Positions 1 to 11,037 of a DNA stretch of 64,000 nucleotides are shown here, one piece after another. Under the pieces are notes generated by a model that saw only the letters and a list, made by a program, of their open reading frames with translations, made no database searches and was not told the origin of the DNA. The DNA comes from Euwallacea fornicatus (taxonomy: Eukaryota; Arthropoda; Insecta; Coleoptera; Curculionidae), in NCBI RefSeq assembly GCF_040115645.1, contig NC_089567.1, positions 2,480,001 through 2,544,000 on the forward strand, in the 5' to 3' direction. Made by a program: the position numbers and the translations under genes. Within the stretch, counting starts at the first letter, position 1, and each line of letters starts with the position of its first letter.

Positions 1-74
1 GATGTATGAATATTAAAATTAAATCAGAGATAGGTTAAAGAGAGAGTTTATTTAGCAAGTTTGTTACTACTTAC

Positions 75-167
75 GTACCCCGTTTCCAAGCATTATGAGC
101 TGTTTGAGAAAGAGCAAAATGTACGCCCTAATTGCCAGAATATCCTTTTGCGCTGGCCTCGGACCGT
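75..167 (-). CDS. Nbea: Neurobeachin exon (tenth seen), armadillo region
   Basis: Acceptor TTTCGCAG ends at 168. The first two bases AC complete a GAC codon begun by the last G of exon 7174-7396. The exon reads GPRPAQKDILAIRAYILLF then LKQLIMLGNGV and leaves one base (C) for the next exon. This matches the neurobeachin stretch after the KYYYWV segment. Two donors stand 4 nt apart: GTAAGT (after 75) and GTACGT (after 79). I chose GTAAGT because the family continues with V-K/R at this point and it is the better consensus. The exon lies only 74 bases from the window edge; nothing coding is visible beyond it. Confidence 0.93.
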
Positions 168-766
168 CTGCGAAATTAATTAGGCGTTAATTATTAATAA
201 CACTCCATGGAAAAGTTGAGAGCAACTTCAAAGTTTAAAGGTTAAAGAAATAATATTTCGTTAACAGTCTTGGGTTTATATGCTAATGACTACCGGCAAA
301 AAGGTGTCGACTTTTTGTAGATCTCCGAGAATTTAAGGGCATCGATTAAATCTTCCAGTTATACGCTTAACTTCGGGACAATCTCGCTACCCCGGAACGA
401 ATTTAATTATAAGGAACCTGTGATTACGTTAAAACCAGGCATAGGTAGAGATAAAATTTAATATAAAATGGCAACCGGCAGCGGGTTTACAAATTGCGAA
501 GTAATTAATTAGTGTGAATTCAAGTTGACGCATTATCACTGGAGTATTTTGAGAAGCTCAAAAACTTAAGAGCATCGCATATATTAGAGTTTTGAGCAAT
601 TGCCGTACCTAGCGCTCCACCGACGGGTGCAGGCAGGGTATTCGCAAGTGCGTATCAAATGCATATTTTCCGCACATTAATTTAAATTACGTACTGTACG
701 ATAATCAATACGTAAGTGTGTATTTTTACAATTTTTGGGCGTTTATGTGGAAGTAAGTACAATGTA
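168..766. other. Intron 9 sequence, no feature seen
   Basis: AT-rich unique-looking intron between exon 75-167 and the mariner at 767. I see no coding match on either strand and no inverted repeat. Confidence 0.5.
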
Positions 767-2051
767 TTAGGGGTACAAATAAGTTTCCGCCGTTTAACAA
801 AGCATGGTCCCACCAGAAGGTTATGCTGAAATTGCTAGATGTAAATCTTACTATCGCAAGTTTGATCAACTAGTAACAACATAACCTAGAAGTATTAGTG
901 GTTTCGTATCAGCATAACATTTTTTTTTCTTGCAAAAATGTCAAGTTTTGTGCCGAATAAGCGTCATTTGCGGGAACTTTTGATTTACTTCTTTAATTTG
1001 AAGAAATCTGCAGCTGAGGCGCATCGATTGCTTGTAGAAGCATATGGTGAGGCTGCTTTGAGTGAGAGAAGTTGTCGTGAGTGGTTTCACAAGTTTAAAA
1101 ACGGTGAGTTTAACGTGGAAGACAAAGGACGCAGTGGAAGGCCGAAAACGTACGAAGATACGGAATTGGAAGTGTTATTGGAGGAAGATTCGTCTCAAAC
1201 ACAAAAAGAACTTGCACTTACATTAGAAGTGACGCAACAAGCAATTTCACATCGTTTAAAAATGTTGGGAATGATTCAAAAACAAGGGAATTGGGTTCCT
1301 TATGAACTGAAACCCAGAGACGTCGAACGCCGATTTTGCATGAGTGAAATGCTGCTTGCCAGGCATAAAACAAAGGGTTTTTTGCATCGTGTAGTCACTG
1401 GGGATGAAAAATGGATCCATTATGATAACCCAAAAAAGAAGAAATCATGGGGTCTACCTGGCCATGTTTCAACATCAGTAGCCAAATCAAATATTCATGG
1501 AAAAAAACTCATGTTGTGTATTTGGTGGGATCAACTTGGTGTTGTATATTATGAGTTGCTCAAATCGAACGAAACTATTACTGGAACTCTCTACCGAACA
1601 CAATTAATGAGATTGAGCCGAGCACTCAAGGAAAAACGCGCTCATTACTACTCTAGACATGACAAGATTATTCTCCTACATGATAATGCTCGTCCGCATG
1701 TTGCGGCACCGGTTAAAACCTATTTGGAAACACTTAATTGGGAAGTCCTACCCCACCCGCCATATTCACCAGACCTTGCCCCATCCGACTACCACTTGTT
1801 TCGATCAATGGCACACGGTCTGTCTGAGCAGCGCTTTACATCATATGAAGATACCAAAAATTGGGTCGATTTATGGATAGCTTCAAAAGATGAAGAGTTT
1901 TTTCGCCGTGGTATCCGAATGCTGCCAGAAAGATGGGAAAAAGTAGTGGCCGTTGATGGGCAATACTTTGAATAAAACGTAATATCCCGTTCTTTCACAA
2001 TTAATTCCAATTTTTTTATAGAAAACGGCGGAAACTTATTTGTACCCCTAA
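767..2051 (+). mobile_element. Mariner element, complete, DD34D
   Basis: 1285 bp element flanked by TA (765-766 and 2052-2053). The terminal inverted repeats are 29 bp, start TTAGGGGTACAAATAAG and look perfect between the two ends. One uninterrupted transposase gene (938-1975) fills the centre. Size, target duplication and transposase type are those of classical mariner. It sits in neurobeachin intron 9, opposite to the host transcript. Matched ends and an open frame imply a young copy. Confidence 0.96.
938..1975 (+). CDS. Mariner transposase, intact, 345 aa
   Basis: DNA cut-and-paste transposase of the mariner family, acting in the nucleus on its own terminal repeats and TA targets. The N-terminal half carries two helix-turn-helix regions (about residues 5-110), then the linker motif WVPYEL (119-124; WVPHEL in most mariners). 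The catalytic aspartates are D156 (TGDEKWIHYD), D249 (LLHDNARPH) and D284 (YSPDLAPSDYHLF), giving the DD34D spacing. Length is the usual 345 residues and the end GQYFE is typical. The ATG at 938 gives the usual N-terminus MSSFVPNK. No stop or frameshift is seen, so it may be functional. Confidence 0.95.
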   Translation: MSSFVPNKRHLRELLIYFFNLKKSAAEAHRLLVEAYGEAALSERSCREWFHKFKNGEFNVEDKGRSGRPKTYEDTELEVLLEEDSSQTQKELALTLEVTQQAISHRLKMLGMIQKQGNWVPYELKPRDVERRFCMSEMLLARHKTKGFLHRVVTGDEKWIHYDNPKKKKSWGLPGHVSTSVAKSNIHGKKLMLCIWWDQLGVVYYELLKSNETITGTLYRTQLMRLSRALKEKRAHYYSRHDKIILLHDNARPHVAAPVKTYLETLNWEVLPHPPYSPDLAPSDYHLFRSMAHGLSEQRFTSYEDTKNWVDLWIASKDEEFFRRGIRMLPERWEKVVAVDGQYFE

Positions 2052-2279
2052 TATTAAAATTACAAAATGGAAGTTTGCAACCGCATTTGCTTAATGCTGC
2101 TAAGAAAATATTAAGTTTTAAAAAACCATATGGCTAGACGAAAGTCAATGATGACACACTGTCCACAAATAATGGACAATTTTTTAAATCTATATACAGG
2201 GTTCGCCATTACTCCGACCTTGGTTCCTGGTGTCTTTGTATAAATATCAATATGAAATGTTTTATACAGTACTCATTTA

Positions 2280-3832
2280 CAGCTAAGGTCGTGTAAATAG
2301 CACACTTTTAATATTCCAGATAAGTTTTAACAAACGTATACAATCTAATCATTTTCCATGTTTAAATATTTAATATATCTAGACAATCAAAAAAGCATAT
2401 AAGTTTTCTAAGATGTATGAAAAAATTACAAAAAAAAATATATTTAAAAAAATTATGGGACAAATGAATAGCACACTTCTAATTTCGTTAATAAAAATCG
2501 AATTTTTTTAATATTTAGTGGGATATCCATTTTGCTGGATAACTGCTGTCAATCTGGCAGGCATAGACTCTACCAATCTTTGGCAAAAGTCGTTAGGAAT
2601 TTCATTCCACGCTTCTTCAATGAACTCGCACAATTCATTCATGTTTTTGGCATGTTTTCCACTTCAATCATTTTTTATTCTTTGCCACAGATGTTCTATT
2701 GGGTTCAGATCTGGGTTCTGGGCTGGCCAATCTAAAACATCTACCGAGTTGTCTTTAAGCCAATTCTTTACCAGTCTAGATGAATGTTTAGGGTCATTGT
2801 CTTGGACAAACTTAAAAGCAACTGGCATAAATTCCTCCACGTAAGGTTCCATAATGGTTTCCAGAGTGTTTTTGTAGACAAATCGATCCATAACTCCATC
2901 TATCCTATGAATCGGCCCAACACCTTTCCAAGACATAGCACCCCAAACCATGAGATTTCCACCACCAAACTTCACAGTCTTAATCGTGTAGCGTTCATTA
3001 ACACTCTGGTTACGAGGTCGACGAACATGGATTTTTCCATCCATTCCCAGATGATTAATCTTAGTTTCATCACTAAATGAACATTTTTTCCAAAAATTAA
3101 TGTTTTCTGTTAAATATTTTCTAGCAAAAGCAACCCGGCGAATGTCGAGAAATAAGCGGTTTTTCTCTGACGCGGCAACCACGAAGATTTGCTTCATTCA
3201 ATCTTCGTTTTATTGACTTCAGCGACAATTGGATACCATGATGGTCAATTATTTGTCTCCTAACTTCGCTTGCACTCCAAAAAGGATTTGCTTTGCTCAT
3301 TCTTACCATAATTTTATCTTCTCGTTCGGTAGTTTTTCGTTTCCTAGGAGCCCTTACCGTGTTTTCATAACTTTGTGTACTATTATACAAGCGAATAGCA
3401 TTGTAAACTAGCCTTCGAGAACATCTTAAATCTTGGGCTATTTGAGAAATATTTTTTCCCTCGTTTTTGAGTTGCATGATCAGTTGTCGCCTTTCAGGTC
3501 CACAATGTCGCTTCTTTCCCACTTGAAAACGGAGCTTATTATTTAAGATGTAAGAAAAAAACATTTACTTACTGTTTTATACAATCTAAGAAGATAGGAA
3601 CTGCTTTTTAAATATTTAACTTTAAATTTAAGCCAAACGTGCTATTTAAATGCCGAATGTAAAATAATAAATTTTAATTTAAAAAACGGAGAAATGTGCA
3701 AAAAGGCAAATCTATAGACGATTGTTTTTTAGGGTTTATCAGAAGAATATTCTATAGCAAAAATTCCTATTTATTTACAATTTAAAAAAATATATGAATT
3801 TAGTATGTGTGCTATTTATACGACCTTAGCTG
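2280..3832 (-). mobile_element. Tc1-like element with IR/DR ends
   Basis: 1553 bp between TA dinucleotides (2278-2279, 3833-3834). Ends start CAGCTAAGGTCGTGTAAAT and its inverse. The core AATAGCACAC occurs again further in, at about 2466-2478 and, inverted and shorter, about 3637-3648. This double-site layout (IR/DR) is known from Tc1 elements such as Sleeping Beauty. The empty site can be read across from the other arm of the host element, which confirms a clean insertion. Transposase is on the minus strand and broken. Confidence 0.93.
2508..3564 (-). pseudogene. Tc1 transposase, DD34E, broken
   Basis: N-terminal part (3121-3564) has the paired-like DNA-binding region around GPERRQLIMQLKNEGK and a GRPRK-like hook (RAPRKRK). 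The catalytic part (from about 3197 down) shows SDETKIN, FVQDNDPKHSS and QNPDLNPIEHLW with 34 residues between second D and E. The two parts are in different frames, so there is a frameshift near 3150-3190, and a TGA at 2664-2666 cuts off about 50 C-terminal residues that remain readable to the stop at 2508 (end NGYPTKY). Not expected to be functional. Confidence 0.92.
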
Positions 3833-4810
3833 TATATCGGAAAGCTGCATGATTTAATAATAGTTTTGTTTATACAGAATGTTCCGTTTTCGCTGGGCAG
3901 CATAGTTATAATTTTTTAAATAGCAACCCATAGTTTTTTTTATACCATTTGATGAAACTTTAATTTAGAAGGAAAATACATTAAACATTTTTTAAATTGG
4001 TTGTGGCGTTGCCATATTAGAGAATTTTTTTTTTAATGCAGCATCAAAAAAAAAATTATCACGAAACTTGTGTTTTTTGAAATTTGTTGTTGTAAAGTAG
4101 TAAATGAAAGTCAGAGGTACTTAAAAACTTTAAAACACTTTTTTAATTAATTTTATATTTTTTATTTATTTATTTAATTTTTCTTTAATTTGCAAATTTT
4201 ACAAATTGCTGAAACTCGTTTTTTTTTAAATGATACCCATGATTTTTTTCAAGTCTTTCTAATGTAGTTTTTAATTCTCTATTAATTTGCAATAACATCT
4301 TTTCATCTAACATTTACAGTTATGGAGATATTTACAAAATTTCAATGAAATTGCAACAGGCATTATCATAATCTAACAGATTTATTCTAGTAGGCTTTGC
4401 TTCTATTTAACAAAAGCATAAATTACTTATTTCATTTAGTTGTCATATTACCTGTCACTACCTTCTAATATGGCAACGCCGCAACCAACTTAAAAAATGT
4501 TTAATGTATTTTCCTTCTAAATTAAGGTTTCATCAAATGGCATAAAAAAAATTATGGGTTGCTATTTAAAAAATTATAATTTTCTGCTGCCCAGCGAAAA
4601 CGGAACACTCTGTATAAACAAAAATATTATTAAATCATGCAGCTTTCCGATATAAATTAGTACTGCACTAAACATTTCATATTGATATTTATACAAAGAC
4701 ACCAGGAACCAAGGCCAGAGTAATGGCGAACCCTGTATAACTATATATAACTTTAAGTTTAATTTATTGTTCAATTATTTTCATTTTCTGTGTAATTTGA
4801 ACCAATGAGG

Positions 4811-4840
4811 TGGCAGCAAAGCACATTTGCTTTGCTGCCA
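4811..4840. repeat. Perfect 13-bp hairpin
   Basis: TGGCAGCAAAGCA, a 4-base loop CATT, then the exact inverse. It stands alone between the LTIR element and the inverted repeat at 5112. Role unknown. Confidence 0.85.
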
Positions 4841-5111
4841 TGTTCATAGTACCTACTTCCATGTAAACGCTCAAAATTCGAAATTTAAACTACTTTTTTC
4901 CGGGAAAAAATATTTTCTTTAAATATCGAGCACCCGCATTAACGGGCACTAAGTGCGGCGATATCGTCCATTTTATGGCTTTTTTTTAAATTTTATTGCG
5001 ACGTTTGGTAATATGTTAGACAGAAACAGAGCTTTCGCTGACATTATTACTGCACAGAGTGTGCGCCAGTGCGAGAACCTAAATTCGACATTAGTGATAT
5101 AAATATCGGTA

Positions 5112-5264
5112 AAGCTGCGGTTTCCTAGGAAAGCGGTGTCGCAATATAGGGGTAGCAATGAATCGTCCCTCGTGCACTTCACTGTGATTGACGGTGTTGA
5201 GAATATTATTGGCGCCATATTTCGGCTCTATTAGGGTATAGTGTTCCCAGGAAACCGCAGCTTT
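5112..5264. repeat. Short inverted repeat pair, about 22 bp arms
   Basis: AAAGCTGCGGTTTCCTAGGA near 5112 is repeated inverted near 5241-5263 with one mismatch in the core. The 105 bp between show no coding match. It may be a small MITE relic; target duplication is not clear. The rest of 4841-5619 shows nothing I can name. Confidence 0.6.
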
Positions 5265-5619
5265 TCTTAACAAGTATAAAAGGACAGGTATTAAGTGGAG
5301 TAACACAGGATGACACACACAGATATGTCATATGAATGACGAAAGTGCGGGCTTCGAAGTTGGCAAACTAAGAACCGGTTCTTTAATGTCTAGTTAGGGA
5401 GCGACTGGTGTCGGTTAATTACTAGCTGGCAGAAGAAGGCTTAAGTTCAAATTAAGTTGAGCTTAACTAACAATTGATGTAGGCACAGCTATCTGAAAGA
5501 TCTCTAAAATAGCTTCAGGCAGTTTAATTAATGGTTACTCTTGGCAGTAACTTATTTCACTAGCAGTTTAGTAGGACATTGAAGAAACTGGTTTTAAGTA
5601 TCACAAAAAGGAAGCATAA

Positions 5620-6912
5620 CAAATGATGTAACAATAAGAACGCAAGATTTGAATTGCGCGCCATTTTGGCTGTAATCTTTTGATAAGTGAATACGCGCGC
5701 TCGGTCGAAACCAGATAAATGGGAGTTAGTGAGCATGGAGCGATATACATTGCAGCCATACATCCTTATTGTTAAATTTTACTAGCAAAATGGCGAAAAC
5801 TTGGTTGCTTCAACTCGTAAAGTTTGTCAAATTTTCGGTAGAAATAATGTTTTTACCTCATCAACTGCAAAAAAAATCGATAAATTTGAAAATATTCGTT
5901 CCATTATTGACGTGAAAGACAGGAAACGAACTGGTAGTGGTCGTTCAGAAGAAAATATCACGGCAGTTCGCCAGAGTATGAGCGAGAATTCAGAGGCCTC
6001 GACTTGTTGCCGTGTATGAGGATTAAACATTTCAACAGCCACTCCTCATCGTATTCTCACGAAAGATTTACATTTTAATCCTTACAAAATCCAACTACTC
6101 CACAACTTGTGCCTACAGACCATGCAGAGCGAAGATAGTTCACTTATTGGGTCACTGAACAGTAAGAAATGAATGCCGATTTTGTGGGCAAAATAATCTT
6201 TAGCGACGAGACCCGTTTTCACCTGGCTGGCTTCCTGAATAAGCAAAATTGCCGATTTTGGGGCTAGACACATCCAGAAATAATTCATAAGAAACATGTG
6301 CATCTTTGTCATGTCGCTGTTTGGTGTGTCTTTTGATCTGGAGGAATCGTTGGATCGCAGTTCTTTGAAAACGAATCACCTAATGCAGCGACGATAAATG
6401 ACGAATATTATCGTGACCTGATAACCGAGTCATTTGTGCCTCAATTGCAAGATATTGTTCTTGAGGACATGTGATTTTAGCAGGACGGTGTCGCTTGTCA
6501 TGTCGCCCGAGAAACATTAACGATTTTACACGAGATTTTTCCTGGTTTCCTGCCGTCCTGATAAGAATTGGCCCCCACGATCAACCGATCTAACACCTCT
6601 TGATTTTTTCCGTTAGGGTTTTTTGAACTCTCATGTTTCTGCCACCAAACTCAAGACCACTCAAGCATTAAAGGCCGAAATTGAACGTGGTATCAAATAA
6701 ACACCCTCACATTTATACAAAACGGTATTTGAAATTTCGTCAGGTGTGCTTTTGCGCCACCGGAACCGCGACGGATATTCAGCGCATGCGTTAGTTCATA
6801 CTTAATTCTCATATGTCTATATTCTAAATCAATAAAGATTTTAGCATTTTGCTGTAGAAAACAATGTTTTATTTAAAATTCAAATCTTACATTTTTATTG
6901 TAACACCCTTTA
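5620..6912 (+). mobile_element. Decayed DD41D mariner relative
   Basis: Approximate ends: left near 5620 (TGTAACAATAAGAACGCAAG) and right near 6912 (inverse of GGGTGTTACAATAAAAATG), an imperfect 30-bp inverted repeat followed by a shared AGATTTGAATT. The size of about 1.29 kb and the transposase remains fit a mariner with wide catalytic spacing. The exact ends and target duplication are uncertain. Confidence 0.8.
5790..6790 (+). pseudogene. DD41D-type transposase remnant
   Basis: Recognisable pieces in changing frames: an N-terminal helix-turn-helix stretch ending in a GSGRSEENI hook (about 5930), the first catalytic block IFSDETRFHLAGF (about 6200), a QDGVACHVARETL block (about 6482) and TDLTPLDF-like remains near 6590. 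Many stops and frameshifts. Family order and spacing match insect DD41D mariners. Confidence 0.8.
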
Positions 6913-7173
6913 GTCTACGATCGAATGTCGACGAATACTCTACATAAAGTAACTGTACATTCATTAATAACTCAACATGGAATGAAAACGACTGTCGTTT
7001 TTCAAGTAGCTAGTGATGTGCAATAGATGATATATGTGTCTGGGGAAATTATTGAGGAAATTACTCGATTGGACCATGAATATGTTTATGTGGATCTTCG
7101 CCAGATTTTCTCATTTTTGCACTTTCTTATATATACATATATATGTTTTCAAATTAACGTTTCATCAACTCAC

Positions 7174-7396
7174 CCAAGCCCTTCGGTACAATCCCACTTT
7201 TCATCCTGGGATTCACCACCCAGTAGTAGTACTTCAGCGTGTGAACCGTTTGTAGGACGGTAGAGACCCGCCTCACATTGCTGTAAATCTGAGTGTCCGA
7301 CAGGAACTCGGTGGCGAGGTACGAATAGAGACGTGTCTGAACTAGTGAAGGAGTGTAAATCCAAAGCGCAGGATTGAAGAGCACGTGGTCTAAGAG
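7174..7396 (-). CDS. Nbea: Neurobeachin exon (ninth seen)
   Basis: Acceptor CATGGCAG ends at 7397 and donor GTGAGT follows 7174. The 223-nt exon begins in phase 0 directly after LLLKQ of the previous exon and leaves one base (G). It reads LLDHVLFNPALWIYTP near the start and VLQTVHTLKYYYWVVNP near the end, both hallmark stretches of neurobeachin and LRBA armadillo-like repeats. No internal stop. Confidence 0.97.
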
Positions 7397-7628
7397 CTGC
7401 CATGTCAAAAATGAAATGCAAAACAACTATATCAAAAGTATTCAACATTGTCCCCCGTACTTACCCACTGATGTAAAAATGAATTAAATAAATAATTATA
7501 GTTATAAGTTAAAAGATCTGTACAAGATTAACTCACACATTTTGACGTACATAGATAGCATAGAGCCGATTTTAAATTAATTCTACCATCAATGAAATAG
7601 AGTGTGTCCCAAATTGACTTCAGATATA

Positions 7629-8962
7629 CACTGCCGCTCAAAAGTATTTTGGGCATCCATATTTTGTTGTATTATTTAAATAAAAAGATAGTGCAAATAT
7701 GCTCTTTGAATACATTTAACTACTTATCTCCAGCACAGGCCTCTTGTACAAAAATATAAAAATGAATATTAGCCTGTTACCATCTACAAAATCATAAAAT
7801 TAAAGAAAACCGTTATGGGACATTAAAAAAAAAACAGGTATAACAACAACTTAAAATGATTCGGAGGAAAAATTTTAATTTGTTTTTATTTTTATTCCAT
7901 ATAGGGATAACAATCTTACGTTGTTGACAATATAAACGATGAATAGATCGAAATTAAAGTTAATCTGTTTACGTTTTCACAGTGATAAGTTCGTGTGGGA
8001 AATAAAGTGCTGAAAATAATGTCTAAAAGAAAAGAACTAGATATCGAAATACGTGGGCAAATAGCAGTTCACCACAAGACTCGCAAAAACAACCGAAAAA
8101 TTCCCAGAAAGACGCATTTAGTTCCCTCCACTGTTGACTATATCATAAAAAATACTAAAAAACTGATAGTTTAAGCAACAAAAGCGACTACAGAGGGCCC
8201 GGAAACACTAACATTGAGTGATAGAAAACTGGACCAAATTACTATGGACAGTAGTAGTAGAGTAGAAACTTGAATCGTTCAGTCCACGACGAAGTAATGT
8301 TTGTTTATAGAGCAGTGGGTGAACGTACACGAAAGGCGTGTCTCCTGCCTACTGTTAAACTTGGAAGTGATCAAATCATGATTTGGGGCTATCTTGCTGG
8401 CATAGCTATGGGCGGCATTGTAAGAATTGAAGCAATTTTGAAAAAATAATTTTAGAAACTTATGCAATACCTTCTGGATTGATGTTATTGGATCTGAACT
8501 TTGTGTTACAGCAAGACAATGACAATTTAAATTACGCAAACAACATTTACACGATTTAGCGAAGGAAGGTGTTGTTAAATTAATAGCTTGGCCTCCTCAG
8601 AGCCCGGATTTAAATCCATTTGAATTATTGTAGGACGAATTAAACAGAAACGTCCGGGAAGGGGCCTCCACATCAGCCAACGACTTGTTCAATAATTTGG
8701 AAGCAGCCTGAGACGAATCCAAAGTCTGGAAAAAGCTCGTGACATGAATTCCCCGATTATGCGCTGCAATCATCACGGGGAGGACATATAGATGAAGCGT
8801 CCATTTAAATATATGCAGTATTTTTCCATTTTTCTAATATATAGTATTTGAGTTAGCTAACATTTGTCCAAGATTAAAGAATAAAAAATTAAGTCTTTTT
8901 CATAAATTTCAGTGTTAATTCTTATGAAATAAAATGTGTCCACAAACTCTTAAGCGATAGTG
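7629..8962 (+). mobile_element. Decayed Tc1-like element
   Basis: 1334 bp between TA dinucleotides. Left end CACTGCCGCTCAAAAGT and the inverse of the right end (CACTATCGCTTAAGAGT) match at most positions, as in insect Tc1 families. The coding strand is plus. It lies 230 bp upstream of exon 7174-7396 in intron 8. Confidence 0.9.
8020..8790 (+). pseudogene. Tc1 transposase remnant
   Basis: MSKRKELDIEIRGQIAVHH marks the N-terminus (about 8020). Catalytic-domain remains include a DQIMIWGYLAG block (about 8370), LQQDND (about 8508) and WPPQSPDLNPFELL (about 8590). An internal deletion removes the region between the DNA-binding part and the first catalytic block, and stops and frameshifts are frequent. 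Confidence 0.85.
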
Positions 8963-10314
8963 TACATACGCATTGATTGGTGGCGTTTGTGATTCGTTAA
9001 ATAGGGGACCAAAATTAAAATAACCAGGAAAGCTTTTGACTCATTTAATTCATTCGTTAAAAAATCGTAGGTCACCTTGAACAACTTTCTCAAACCTTAC
9101 CTCAAACTTATTGATTCAAATGGAGCTTGCATTTTAAATTTCGAAGAGGGAATTTTCGGGAAACCAATCAGACATAAACGAAGGAAGAATGTGCGGTTTG
9201 GAATATTTTTGTGAGCAATTTACCATCTTCTCACAGTTTTTTGTAAATTTCATGGGTTCTAAGTTCCCTGTATTCTCTACTGTGTCTCAATCTTGGAAGT
9301 AAACAACAATGGATTTTTTTTTTGTAACGGCATCGCATATGTCCTAAGTATCTTAATAATATTTTACTTTCAAAAGTACTTCGAGCTTTGTCGAATAACT
9401 ATAGGGCAAAGTTTAAAACGCAGAGTCTCACATTCACCTACTCAATTCTCCGGAAAAAAGTAAGAGATAAATCAATTTTTAAAATCACAAGAGTTCTTCA
9501 TAAAATGTCTAAAACTTTCTACATTTAACCGACTCTTTACCTCTTCGGCGTGGAACATATTGCCGACACTGAAACGATGCTTTTCCACGCGATTCTTGTG
9601 AAAAAAAGCAAAGCAAAAGTGTGTAGTGTAGGTGTTGTGCCAATATGAGCGAGGGACTTCAGTAACCGAGATCCTCAGACATGTAAAACCAATTTGGAAC
9701 ACACTATATGCAAATGTCTGCAAAGTGTTGACTGTGCAATATTCAGGCATCATATAAACAGTGGCGGCATTTCATCTCATTTTGAGAAATAAAATGCCAC
9801 CTTTCCCACGGCTGAGCAAAAGCTGTAGAACAAAGAATATTTCAACGAGCTTGCAAAAACCATTTGACAATCAGGGAAAACACAATAGGACGAAAAACGG
9901 CCCAGAACGTAGATAGGAAAAGTAACTGCGTTTGAGAATTTACCCCTTACAGCAACTCATACAAAACGTCGTAATGGCACTTCGATTTAAGCTCATTGTG
10001 GATCATCCATAGAATAGTTTGTTGCTCGCGCCTGTAGTGAATATTTGTAGGATACATGGTAAGTTGCTATGGACGATTTTAAGGGCTTATCGTTGTAGCC
10101 CTTTTATCCTCCATTAATTTTTTTTTAATCATTTAATTTAGTTCTTTCACTCGTATTCCGCTAACAATCTTTCAAATAAACCAGTTTGCAATCTGGTTGC
10201 AATAATTACCTCTTTATATCCTTAGTAACATGATTTAGTGAGACATGCTTGAAAGTTTGCCACATTACCGACTGTAGGACTATATTAACCCATTAGCGCC
10301 CAGTGATCTATATA
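8963..10314. other. Intron 8 sequence, no feature recognised
   Basis: Unique-looking AT-rich sequence. A minus-strand open stretch at 9472-9753 has no recognisable motif and I do not call it a gene. A short GGGCTTATCGTTGTAGCCC hairpin lies near 10082-10100. Confidence 0.45.
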
Positions 10315-11037
10315 CAGGGTGTCCCACAAGTGTTTCATTATATTTCAGTGGGTAATAGTACATTGAAAAATAATATGACTCCCTATATAAACCATATTCC
10401 AATAATGTTTCATTAAGAAGATACAGGGTGTTAAACTTAAAACACACCTGGAATATTTCAACGTATCAGAGTATCAATGAACAGGCGAGCTCAATTATGT
10501 ATTGAACAAAATGGCCACTAATTTGAACAATTTCTATAATGTTATAGCAAATTAATAATATTTAAAACAAACTTAATATTATTAAAACCATTTAGAGAAT
10601 ATCGTGCATATAGACGGTATTCAATTTTTACTGGCAAACGATACGTCGGACGAAAAAGAGTCAAGTGAGCATTTTTCTTCTAAATGAAATTAAACTTCTA
10701 AAAATAATTTTTATTTTGATAAAAAGCAGTGGCGCACCATGTTTTTCTTTAAAAATGTGCTGAGAGGTGTCCGTACGCACGTCACTGGTGAAACGAAAAA
10801 TAGCCCTTTTGCATAAATAAATGCGTCTACATTAACTCTTAAAACATGCCAAATTTCACTTACATATCTCAAACGGTTTTGAATATATCAAGAAAAGTTA
10901 GATTTTTTAAGTTAAGTTTAACACCCTGTATCTTCTTAATGAAGCATTATTGGAATATGGTTTATATAGGGAGTCGTATTATTTTTCAATGTACTATTAC
11001 CCACTGAAATATAATGAAACACTTGTGGGACACCCTG
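10315..11037. mobile_element. LTIR MITE, family A copy 1
   Basis: 723 bp, TA on both sides. Ends CAGGGTGTCCCACAAGTG and inverse. Inverted arms run about 130 bp: a second motif, GATACAGGGTGTTAAACTTA, lies near 10428 and its inverse near 10912. No coding capacity. A near-identical copy is at 41283-42006, so this family moved recently. Confidence 0.95.

Larger units (their letters stand above)
2197..4735. mobile_element. LTIR element (CAGGGTTCGCC ends), split by a Tc1
   Basis: Termini are TA|CAGGGTTCGCCATTACTC and its inverse, with TA on both sides. Left arm (2197-2279 plus 3833-about 4016) and right arm (about 4462-4735) are inverted copies of each other for about 265 bp once the inserted Tc1 (2280-3832) is removed. 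Inside each arm is a second ATACAGAATGTTCCG-like motif. The middle (4017-4461) is AT-rich with no coding match. Without the Tc1 the element would be about 980 bp, so it is a non-autonomous MITE-like element. Confidence 0.9.

Noticed and set aside
9472..9753. Minus-strand open stretch of 93 codons
   Set aside because: No recognisable domain, no splice context and no link to neurobeachin phases; likely chance.
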